Positions 1 to 6,269 of a stretch of 6,761 bases of DNA are shown here, in pieces. Below the pieces are notes generated by a model. It had not been told where the DNA came from and searched no databases. It saw only the letters and a list, made by a program, of their open reading frames with translations. A program made the translations under genes and the position numbers. The stretch spans positions 1-6,761 of the forward strand of contig JAFZOE010000324.1 in the NCBI GenBank assembly GCA_017552845.1, read 5' to 3'. The stretch's first letter is position 1. Every line of letters starts with the position of its first letter. Source of the DNA: Clostridia bacterium (GTDB lineage: Bacteria; Bacillota; Clostridia; Oscillospirales; Acutalibacteraceae).

Positions 1-1266
1 AGCGTTTCCGCAGACGATTTCAAGAAGGCCGTTCAGGATTCCTATTTCGCAAACAGAAAGAAAATCCAGATTCCCGGCTTCCGCAAGGGCAAGGCTCCCA
101 AGCACCTCATCGAATCCATGTATGGCGAGGATTTCTTCTATGAGGATGCTCTCGAAGCAATCTTCCCCAAAGAAGTTGAAGCGGCTTATAAAGAGGCGGG
201 CATCGAACCCGTTGACCAGCCCAGAGATCTCGATGTCAAGACAATGAACGTCACCGAAGGTCTCAATTTCACCTTCAAGGTAACAGTAAAACCCGAAATC
301 ACCCTCAAGCAGTATAAGGGAATTGAAGCCGAAAAAGAAATCGTCGAGGTTACCGATGAGGAAATCGACGGCGAAATCAAATATATGCTTGACAGAGGCT
401 CGCGTCTTGTAGACGTTGACGACAGACCGGTTCAGAAGGGCGATATCACCATCATCGACTTCGAAGGCTTCGTTGACGGCGTCGCATTTGACGGCGGCAA
501 AGCAGAGAAATATTCGCTCACCATCGGCGACGGCCAGTTCATCCCCGGCTTCGAGGATCAGATTATCGGCCACAGCATCGGCGAGGAATTCGATATCAAC
601 GTAACCTTCCCCGAGGATTATGCTCCCGAGCTTGCCTCCAAGGAAGCTGTATTCAAAATCAAGCTTCACGAAATCAAATTCAAGGAGATTCCGGAGCTTG
701 ACGATGAATTCGCAAAGGATCAGGATTACGATACCGTTGCCGAGCTCAGAGAGGGCGTAAAGAGCGATCTTGCCGCCCATAAGGAAGAGAGCTATCAGCA
801 CGCTTTCGAGGATAAGGTCATCGAAAAACTCTGCGACAATGTTGAGGGCGAAATTCCCGAAGTTATGTATGACAACAAGGCGAAGGAAAACATCGACGGC
901 TTCGCAAACAGAGTCCGTCAGCAGGGCCTCGACCTTGATATGTATCTTAGCTACATGGGTCTCGACAGAGAATCCTATGAGAAGATGATGAGAGAGCGCG
1001 CCGTGAACGACGTCAAATACGAGCTTGCAATCGAAAAGATAGTTGAGCTTGAGAACTTTGAGATTCCCGCAGAGGAAATCGACAAGGAATATGCCGACAT
1101 GGCCGAGCAGTATAAGCTCGATGTCGAAAAAATCAAGGAAATCGTTCCCGTCGACGCAGTTGAAGGCCAGCTCAAGAGACAGAAGGCCGCGAAGCTCGTC
1201 ATCGACACCGCAGTAGCGGTTGCACCCAAGCCGAAGGAAGAAAAAGCGGAAGAATCCGCAGAATAA
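1..1266 (+). CDS. tig: Trigger factor, ribosome-associated chaperone and peptidyl-prolyl isomerase (5' partial)
   Basis: Trigger factor binds the ribosome exit tunnel and shields and folds nascent chains in the cytoplasm. The reading frame is open from base 1, so the gene starts upstream; 421 residues are present, and by comparison with E. coli about 20 N-terminal residues are missing. The ATG at 118 is internal, because the ribosome-docking signature GFRKGKAPK lies before it at window residues 26-34. An FKBP-type isomerase domain follows at about residues 145-228, with the motif DFEGFVDG and then GDGQFIPGFEDQIIG. The rest is the charged, helix-rich chaperone domain, ending in a Lys/Glu-rich tail. 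The length fits the family. It is the first visible gene of a tig-clpP-clpX operon, 20 bases before clpP. Its promoter is outside the window. Identification is very secure. Confidence 0.97.
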   Translation, partial: SVSADDFKKAVQDSYFANRKKIQIPGFRKGKAPKHLIESMYGEDFFYEDALEAIFPKEVEAAYKEAGIEPVDQPRDLDVKTMNVTEGLNFTFKVTVKPEITLKQYKGIEAEKEIVEVTDEEIDGEIKYMLDRGSRLVDVDDRPVQKGDITIIDFEGFVDGVAFDGGKAEKYSLTIGDGQFIPGFEDQIIGHSIGEEFDINVTFPEDYAPELASKEAVFKIKLHEIKFKEIPELDDEFAKDQDYDTVAELREGVKSDLAAHKEESYQHAFEDKVIEKLCDNVEGEIPEVMYDNKAKENIDGFANRVRQQGLDLDMYLSYMGLDRESYEKMMRERAVNDVKYELAIEKIVELENFEIPAEEIDKEYADMAEQYKLDVEKIKEIVPVDAVEGQLKRQKAAKLVIDTAVAVAPKPKEEKAEESAE

Positions 1267-1271
1267 TTACG

Positions 1272-1278
1272 AAAGAGG
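1272..1278 (+). promoter_or_regulatory. Shine-Dalgarno site of clpP
   Basis: The sequence AAAGAGG lies 8 bases before the ATG at 1287, in the 20-base gap after the tig stop codon. It supports this start and indicates that clpP is translated from a shared message. It is weaker than the AGGAGG sites seen later in the window. Confidence 0.7.
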
Positions 1279-1286
1279 TTTGAATT

Positions 1287-1871
1287 ATGCCATTTTCTAT
1301 TCCGTATGTTATTGAGCAGACCGGTCACGGCGAACGCTCATACGACATTTTTTCAAGACTTCTCAACGACAGAATCGTTATGCTCTCCGACGAAGTCAAT
1401 GACGTTACTGCAAGTTTGGTGGTAGCCCAGCTTCTTTTCCTCGAGAGCCAGGATCCGGATAAGGATATCTATCTCTATATCAACAGCCCCGGAGTCTCGG
1501 TCACCGCGGGCATGGCGATTTATGACACAATGCAGTATATCAAATGCGATGTTTCCACCATCTGCATGGGTATGGCTGCTTCGATGGGCGCATTTCTTCT
1601 CTCTTCGGGCGCAAAGGGCAAGCGCCTTGCCCTTCCCAACAGCGAGGTTATGATTCATCAGCCGCTCGGCGGTATGCAGGGCCAGGCATCAGATATGAAG
1701 ATTGCCGCCGACCATATCCTCAGTATAAAAGAAAAACTCAACAAAATTCTTGCCGAGAATACGGGCAAATCCAGTGACGAAATCGCGGTCGATACCGACA
1801 GAGACAACTGGCTTACCGCTGAGCAGGCAATGGAATACGGACTTGTTGACAAAGTTATTGCTCACAGATAA
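1287..1871 (+). CDS. clpP: ATP-dependent Clp protease proteolytic subunit
   Basis: ClpP is the serine peptidase that forms a barrel of two stacked heptameric rings and degrades proteins threaded in by ClpX or other Clp ATPases. The 194-residue product has family length and matches along its whole extent: the N-terminal [17 protein letters not shown] segment, the catalytic Ser in GMAASMGAF (S99), the catalytic His in MIHQPLGG (H124) and the Asp in DTDRDN (D173). The handle region QGQASD is also present. The start has a Shine-Dalgarno site and little or no propeptide. One residue is odd: the near-invariant SPGG motif reads SPGV (residues 67-70, codon GTC at 1494-1496). V70 aligns with E. coli mature Gly68, whose backbone amide contributes to the oxyanion hole. 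Everything else looks like an active ClpP, so this is not an obviously dead paralogue. clpX follows after 17 bases. Confidence 0.97.
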   Translation: MPFSIPYVIEQTGHGERSYDIFSRLLNDRIVMLSDEVNDVTASLVVAQLLFLESQDPDKDIYLYINSPGVSVTAGMAIYDTMQYIKCDVSTICMGMAASMGAFLLSSGAKGKRLALPNSEVMIHQPLGGMQGQASDMKIAADHILSIKEKLNKILAENTGKSSDEIAVDTDRDNWLTAEQAMEYGLVDKVIAHR

Positions 1872-1888
1872 TTACCGGGAGAGATACT

Positions 1889-3145
1889 ATGCCTAAAGAC
1901 GACGATAAACGCACAAATACTCCGACCTGTTCCTTCTGCCACAAGGCGCAGAATCAGGTCCGCACCCTCATAAACGGGGGCAACGGAGTTTATATCTGCA
2001 ACGAATGCGTTGATTTGTGCAACTCCGTCCTTGAGAGCGAAAGAGGCAGCAGAGCGCGCGACAAAGCGGCTTTTGAAGACCTCCCGAAGCCCCACGAAAT
2101 CAAGGACCGGCTCGATGAATATGTCATCGGCCAGGAGAGAGCAAAGATTGCTCTGAGCGTTGCGGTTTACAATCACTATAAGCGCATCAGCGCCGTCAGG
2201 GATTCCGATGTTGAGATTCAGAAATCAAATATTCTGATGCTCGGACCCACCGGCGTCGGTAAGACTATGCTCTGCCAGACTCTTGCGAAGATTCTCGATG
2301 TTCCTTTCGCCATTGCGGACGCCACAACCCTCACCGAGGCCGGCTACGTGGGCGAGGATGTTGAGAATATCCTGCTCCGCCTTATTCAGGCGGCGGATTT
2401 CGATATAGAGAGAGCCGAGAGAGGCATTATCTATATCGACGAGATTGATAAGATTGCCAGAAAGAGCGAGAATCCTTCAATCACAAGGGATGTCAGCGGC
2501 GAAGGCGTTCAGCAGGCACTTCTTAAAATCATTGAAGGCACAAGCGCAAATGTTCCTCCGCAGGGCGGCAGAAAACATCCGCAGCAGGAATTCATCCAGC
2601 TTGACACCTCGAATATTCTCTTCATCTGCGGCGGCGCATTTGACGGAATCGAAAAGATTATCGAAAAGAGAGTTGCCGGCTCGGCGCTCGGCTTCGGCGC
2701 GGATGTAAAGAGCAAATCCGAATTTGAGAAAGAAAACCTTATCGCAAAAGCGGTTCAGCAGGACCTCGTGAAATTCGGCCTTATCCCCGAGCTTGTCGGC
2801 AGACTGCCGGTTATCACGACTCTGAGTTCGCTCGACAAGGATGCGCTTGTCAAGATTCTCAAAGAGCCGAAAAATTCGCTTACCAAGCAGTATCAGGAGC
2901 TCTTCCTGCTCGACGGCGTTGAGCTTGTGCTCGATGATTCGGCGCTTGAAGCGATTGCCGAAAAGACAATCAAAAAAGAGACCGGCGCGCGCGGCCTGCG
3001 CTCGATAGTCGAAGAAACGCTCATGAACCTCATGTATGACGTTCCCTCCGATGATACGATTGAAAAAATCATCATCACGGCGGACTGCGTGACAGACGCC
3101 GCGGAGCCGATAATCGTGCATAAAGAGAAAAAGAAAAAAGCATAA
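1889..3145 (+). CDS. clpX: ATP-dependent Clp protease ATP-binding subunit ClpX
   Basis: ClpX is a hexameric AAA+ unfoldase that recognises tagged proteins, pulls them through its pore and delivers them to ClpP. The 418 residues are typical in length. An N-terminal zinc-binding domain has C14-x2-C17 and C37-x2-C40. Then come Walker A GPTGVGKT (119-126), the pore loop GYVG (152-155), Walker B with D184-E185 in IYIDEID, the RKH loop (228-230), an arginine finger in ELVGRLP (R305), and sensor 2 GARGLR (366-371, R368). The ClpP-docking loop reads LGF (267-269) rather than the commoner IGF, a known conservative variant. The C-terminus is a short Lys-rich tail. The start is backed by GGGAGAGA at 1877-1884. 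It lies directly after clpP and is followed by a terminator. No missing catalytic residue was seen. Confidence 0.98.
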   Translation: MPKDDDKRTNTPTCSFCHKAQNQVRTLINGGNGVYICNECVDLCNSVLESERGSRARDKAAFEDLPKPHEIKDRLDEYVIGQERAKIALSVAVYNHYKRISAVRDSDVEIQKSNILMLGPTGVGKTMLCQTLAKILDVPFAIADATTLTEAGYVGEDVENILLRLIQAADFDIERAERGIIYIDEIDKIARKSENPSITRDVSGEGVQQALLKIIEGTSANVPPQGGRKHPQQEFIQLDTSNILFICGGAFDGIEKIIEKRVAGSALGFGADVKSKSEFEKENLIAKAVQQDLVKFGLIPELVGRLPVITTLSSLDKDALVKILKEPKNSLTKQYQELFLLDGVELVLDDSALEAIAEKTIKKETGARGLRSIVEETLMNLMYDVPSDDTIEKIIITADCVTDAAEPIIVHKEKKKKA

Positions 3146-3147
3146 TT

Positions 3148-3179
3148 AAAAGTCCCTCAAACGAGGGACTTTTCTTTTT
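3148..3179 (+). terminator. Intrinsic terminator of the tig-clpP-clpX operon, probably bidirectional
   Basis: A perfect 11-base-pair stem (arms 3148-3158 and 3163-3173, AAAAGTCCCTC with GAGGGACTTTT) encloses a 4-base loop AAAC, and a T-rich tract runs to 3179. It starts two bases after the clpX stop. The A-rich left arm becomes a T run on the opposite strand, and the convergent glycosidase gene ends at 3181, so the hairpin's 3' edge is only a few bases past that stop. It probably stops transcription from both sides. Confidence 0.93.
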
Positions 3180-3180
3180 G

Positions 3181-5586
3181 CTATTCAACAAAATTCATCG
3201 CAAACTGCAGAATGTATTTCGCATTTTCTCGGATTTCACCGAGAGTGATTCCGCCGTTTTTGCCTAGGGTTTCAAGCAGAGTGCCGTCGCTCTCGCGTTT
3301 TCCGCCGCGCTCGCCGCCGGGCATCAGTATATTGACACCTGCGCGGACTCTGTAGGCCTGATCGCGGATAATCGGGAATTCGGGCGAATATGACTGGCGC
3401 ATCCACCAGTCTGTGATAACGCAGCCCTCATAGCCCCATTCTCCGCGCAGGATATCGCGCACAAGCTCATAGTGATAATGTCCCCAGACGCTGTTGATTT
3501 TGTTATATGAGGTCATGATATTCAGCGGCTGAGACTCCTTAACGCAGATTTCAAAGCCTCTGAGATAAATCTCCCTGAGCGCCCTCTCGGAGAGGCGGGA
3601 GTCATTGTGGGTGCGGTTGGTCTCCTGATTGTTGCAGGCGAAATGCTTCGGGCACGCGCCCACGCCGTTTGACTGGATTCCCCTGACCGCCGCGGCTCCG
3701 GCCTTTCCGGTCAGATACGGATCCTCCGAGAAATACTCGAAATTTCTGCCGCAGAGCGGATTGCGGTGAATATTCATGCCGGGGCCCGCTATGACCTGCG
3801 AGCCGAGGCGCTTCATTTCTCTGCCGATGAGCGTGTATAATTCCTCAATCAGCGCTGTATCAAACGAGCAGGCAAGGCAGGTGCCTATCGGAATCAGCGA
3901 AGCAATATTATTCAGGCGTATGCCGGAGGGACCGTCGGTGAATGTGATTGCGGGCACGCCCTTATCCCTGAGGGACTGCGTAACTCCGCAGTAAACGCCC
4001 GCGTTTCCCGATGCGCCGAGCGGGCTGTTCATAGTATAGTCGCCGCGGCTGATTGCCTCAAGGTCATCGGGCGAGAGCGTCATAACGAATTCATCGAGAG
4101 TTGCTTTACCCTCTTTGACATCTTTCAAGGTGCATTTCTTGATATATGAAACGCCGGGGGCGGGCGGAAGATTCGCGGAAATCTTATCCTTCAGCGAATT
4201 CTTTCTCATCGGCGCCTGTTCATATTTTATCTTGCCCGCGTCATTGACAAGGCGCAGGAACTGCGTATCCGGAGCGGCGCACTGCGTCAGTTCCTCTGTG
4301 ATTAAGTCTTCATCGAGGGCGAATTCGCCGCATTTTCCCGCAGAGCGGACATCGCTGCCGAGATAAAAAGCATATACGCCGCTTTCGAGAATATATGAAA
4401 ATCTTTCCCTGTCATCATACGAAGCGAGCTCTCTGAGCGGGATTTTAACCTGAAAATCTTCGCTCTCGCCCGGTTCAAGCATCTTCGTTTTGCAGAAGGA
4501 TGCAAGTGCGCGGGCGGGTTTGCCGAGTTTTCCCTGAGGCGCTTCAAAATAAATCTGAGGAGTCTCCATTCCTTTGAAACCGCCCGTATTCGTGACGGTA
4601 AAGGTGATTTTCACGCTGTCTTTGAGCTTTGTGAATTTAGTTTTTGAGAACTCAAATTCCGTATAGCCGAGGCCGAAACCGAAGGGATAGAGCACCTTAT
4701 CCTTCGCGAAGGTCTCAAACCAGCGGTAGCCGACATAGATATCCTCGGTATAGTTATTGTAGTTCTTTGAACCGAAATCATTTGAAGACGGATATGCCTT
4801 GTAATTCACGGCTATTGTGTCAGCGAGTTTTCCGCATGGAGGATAAACGCCGGTCAGCACATCTGCAACGGCATTGCCGCTCTCCATACCGCCCTGCCAG
4901 ACATAGAGAATCGCCGAAATCTTATCGCCGTAAGCCGCAATTTCGGACATATCGATTATATTCGAGCAGTTGAGAATCAGGATGACCTTATCAAATGCAG
5001 AAGTGATATCGTTGAGCAGTTTTTTCTCCTGATTTGTAAGGAACCAGCTCCCCTTTTCGAGGCGGTTTTCCATATCCTCGCCGGAGGACCTGCCGATTAT
5101 CATTACCGCCTTGTCATTTACGGAAGCAGCGGCTTTAACCTCTTCGGCGGGAACGGGCATTTCAATCTGATTTGTCGGCCAGTGGGCCCAGAAGCCCTTG
5201 TCGGGCGGATTTGTTTTGCTGAACTCCGCGTATTTGCCGGCAAGCGTTTCGTCAATCTTGACTCCGGCGTTTCGCAGGCCGTCAATAAGGCTCACATAAT
5301 AGGGCGCATTGACATCGCCGCCCGAGCCGTAGCCGGTATAGAACCAGTCGTTCTGAAGCCTTGAAAATACGGCGATCCTGTCATCCGCCGAAAGCGGAAG
5401 AACGCTGTCTTTGTTTTTGAGCAGAACCGCTCCTTCCGCGCCCGCCCTGCGGCAGAGCTCAGACATTTCGGGGAAATCATAGCTTACAAGATTCTCCCCT
5501 TCCGTTGAGGTCTGACTGGTATCATTCGGAAGTTTTGTTATAATTTTGCCGATTGCATTGAAAATTCTGCGTCTGAGTATATCCAT
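3181..5586 (-). CDS. Glycoside hydrolase family 3 beta-glycosidase with swapped domain order
   Basis: This is a probable retaining beta-glucosidase or related exo-glycosidase of 801 residues. The GH3 domains are in reverse order. A sandwich-type domain comes first (about 45-300, ending in PFGFGLGYTEF at 301-311), then an FnIII-like domain (about 322-425), a linker, and the barrel-type domain (about 500-800). Barrel hallmarks are DGPSGIR (551-557), GPGMNIHRNP (601-610), the SEDPYLTG segment, KHF (647-649) with NNQETNR after it, and the nucleophile Asp in VITDWW (D726). The likely acid/base is Glu170 in GRSSGED, in the first domain. This order is known in Ruminococcus albus and Butyrivibrio fibrisolvens enzymes. 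No signal peptide or cell-wall anchor is visible, so it should be cytoplasmic. The start has GGAGG 6 bases upstream. The exact substrate (glucoside, xyloside or other) cannot be read from the sequence. Confidence 0.93.
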   Translation of the reverse strand: MDILRRRIFNAIGKIITKLPNDTSQTSTEGENLVSYDFPEMSELCRRAGAEGAVLLKNKDSVLPLSADDRIAVFSRLQNDWFYTGYGSGGDVNAPYYVSLIDGLRNAGVKIDETLAGKYAEFSKTNPPDKGFWAHWPTNQIEMPVPAEEVKAAASVNDKAVMIIGRSSGEDMENRLEKGSWFLTNQEKKLLNDITSAFDKVILILNCSNIIDMSEIAAYGDKISAILYVWQGGMESGNAVADVLTGVYPPCGKLADTIAVNYKAYPSSNDFGSKNYNNYTEDIYVGYRWFETFAKDKVLYPFGFGLGYTEFEFSKTKFTKLKDSVKITFTVTNTGGFKGMETPQIYFEAPQGKLGKPARALASFCKTKMLEPGESEDFQVKIPLRELASYDDRERFSYILESGVYAFYLGSDVRSAGKCGEFALDEDLITEELTQCAAPDTQFLRLVNDAGKIKYEQAPMRKNSLKDKISANLPPAPGVSYIKKCTLKDVKEGKATLDEFVMTLSPDDLEAISRGDYTMNSPLGASGNAGVYCGVTQSLRDKGVPAITFTDGPSGIRLNNIASLIPIGTCLACSFDTALIEELYTLIGREMKRLGSQVIAGPGMNIHRNPLCGRNFEYFSEDPYLTGKAGAAAVRGIQSNGVGACPKHFACNNQETNRTHNDSRLSERALREIYLRGFEICVKESQPLNIMTSYNKINSVWGHYHYELVRDILRGEWGYEGCVITDWWMRQSYSPEFPIIRDQAYRVRAGVNILMPGGERGGKRESDGTLLETLGKNGGITLGEIRENAKYILQFAMNFVE

Positions 5587-5592
5587 AATGCG

Positions 5593-5597
5593 CCTCC
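5593..5597 (-). promoter_or_regulatory. Shine-Dalgarno site of the GH3 gene
   Basis: CCTCC on the + strand reads GGAGG on the coding strand, 6 bases before the ATG at 5586-5584. It fixes the chosen start, which lies just downstream of the promoter, leaving a leader of about 25 bases. Confidence 0.75.
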
Positions 5598-5618
5598 GGT
5601 CGCTGATTTTATGCTTTC

Positions 5619-5648
5619 ATTATATAACATTTCCGCCCTTCAATTCAA
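5619..5648 (-). promoter_or_regulatory. Predicted sigma-A-type promoter of the GH3 gene
   Basis: On the minus strand there is a perfect TATAAT (5624-5619) preceded by TTGAAT (5648-5643) with an 18-base spacer. The expected start of transcription is near 5612, about 25 bases before the ATG. The -10 box is consensus and the -35 box matches four of six bases. The prediction is by inspection only. Confidence 0.6.
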
Positions 5649-5672
5649 CCATATTTTTATAGGGCGTTTCAC

Positions 5673-5701
5673 TTGACAATGCAGGTGCGTTGTAATAAAA
5701 T
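5673..5701 (+). promoter_or_regulatory. Predicted strong sigma-A-type promoter of the CMD-SDR unit
   Basis: A consensus TTGACA (5673-5678) is separated by exactly 17 bases from TAAAAT (5696-5701), which matches five of six bases of the -10 consensus. Transcription would begin near 5708, giving a very short leader of about 20 bases that contains AGGAGG (5714-5719), 8 bases before the ATG at 5728. Together with the opposed GH3 promoter it fills the 141-base divergent intergenic region. Confidence 0.72.
5676..5693 (+). promoter_or_regulatory. Candidate operator: imperfect palindrome inside the promoter spacer
   Basis: ACAATGCAGGTGCGTTGT is an inverted repeat with 7 of 8 pairs matching around a central GG. 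It overlaps the end of the -35 box and fills most of the spacer of the + strand promoter. A dimeric repressor bound here would block RNA polymerase. No regulator gene is in the window, and a palindrome of this quality could arise by chance, so the role is inferred from its position. Confidence 0.35.
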
Positions 5702-5727
5702 TAGTTGCGTAAAAGGAGGCGGAAAAT

Positions 5728-6267
5728 ATGGCATATTTACCGATGACAGAATATGAAACTTCTTCGCCCGAAGTTAAGGCGGAGTATGACGACCAGATTA
5801 AAAAACACGGCAGAATCACGAATATGAAGCGCACTCTCCTTCAGGATGTGCCGTCCTTCAAGGCGTATATGGAATGGTATACCCTCTATGACGAGCTCGT
5901 TCCCGTATTCGGCGAGAGGGCGATGACGATATTCTCCTACGCGATTTCAACCGGCAACACCTGCCTCATCTGCGGCACTTTCTTCAGGAAAATCCTGATT
6001 GACGCGGGCGAGGATCCCGATAATCTCGAGCTCAACGAAACGGAAAAGCTCCTGCTTGATTTCGGCGCGCAGATTACTCAGAATCCCCACACGATTGACG
6101 ACGAAATCTATGATAAGCTCAAGGAAAACTATACCGATAAGCAGATTGTCACGCTGATTGCATTCGCGGGAATTATGTATGCCACGAACCTTTTCAATAC
6201 CGTGGCGAAGGTCCCGCTCGACGAAGTGCTTTATAACTACATAAACGACAGGAAAACGGAGGAGTAA
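5728..6267 (+). CDS. Carboxymuconolactone decarboxylase / AhpD-like family protein
   Basis: The product has 179 residues and resembles the alpha-helical CMD/AhpD-like fold, whose members include gamma-carboxymuconolactone decarboxylases and peroxidase-like proteins with a redox CxxC. Support comes from the pattern FGERAMTIFSYAISTGNTC followed by LIC, then the later helix elements NETEKLLLDFGAQI (103-116), YTDKQIVTLIAFAGIMYATN (135-154) and the terminal VPLDE (162-166). The CxxC is C79-L80-I81-C82. In AhpD-type enzymes a His stands four residues after the second Cys; here that place is Phe86. The Glu of the usual proton relay is also not evident at the equivalent spacing (Thr67). The chemistry is therefore uncertain. 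There is no signal peptide. It has its own strong promoter and Shine-Dalgarno site, and the SDR gene starts two bases after its stop. An oxidoreductase partner or redox accessory role is only inference. Confidence 0.78.
   Translation: MAYLPMTEYETSSPEVKAEYDDQIKKHGRITNMKRTLLQDVPSFKAYMEWYTLYDELVPVFGERAMTIFSYAISTGNTCLICGTFFRKILIDAGEDPDNLELNETEKLLLDFGAQITQNPHTIDDEIYDKLKENYTDKQIVTLIAFAGIMYATNLFNTVAKVPLDEVLYNYINDRKTEE
6258..6264 (+). promoter_or_regulatory. Shine-Dalgarno site of the SDR gene, inside the upstream coding region
   Basis: GGAGGAG lies within the last codons of the CMD-like gene, 5 bases before the ATG at 6270. Because the upstream stop codon (6265-6267) sits between this site and the start, the two genes are probably translationally coupled. 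It selects the ATG at 6270 as the start of the dehydrogenase. Confidence 0.8.
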
Positions 6268-6269
6268 AG

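Noticed and set aside
118..1266. Start of trigger factor at the ATG at 118
   Set aside because: The frame is open upstream and encodes the conserved GFRKGKAPK ribosome-binding signature before this ATG, so the gene is cut by the window edge.
1287..1871. Idea that this ClpP is a catalytically dead ClpR-like paralogue because of the Gly-to-Val change
   Set aside because: The Ser, His and Asp residues and all surrounding motifs are intact and the gene is in the standard operon, so loss of activity cannot be claimed from one residue.
2477..3121. Long open frame of 214 codons on the minus strand
   Set aside because: It lies entirely antisense to the well-conserved clpX, has no Shine-Dalgarno support that I can see and resembles no known family; it is a shadow of clpX codon use.
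5478..5586. Possible signal peptide at the N-terminus of the GH3 enzyme
   Set aside because: The basic start is followed by an amphipathic stretch interrupted by Lys residues, not by a continuous hydrophobic core, and there is no cleavage or lipobox motif.
5634..5666. Inverted repeat CGCCCT / AGGGCG with a 21-base loop around the GH3 -35 box
   Set aside because: Only 6 pairs with a long loop and no extension on either side; about one such pair is expected by chance in this intergenic region.
5640..5834. Minus-strand open frame spanning the divergent promoter region
   Set aside because: It overlaps the GH3 promoter boxes and the start of the CMD-like gene and has no recognisable product; the promoters and the + strand gene explain the region better.
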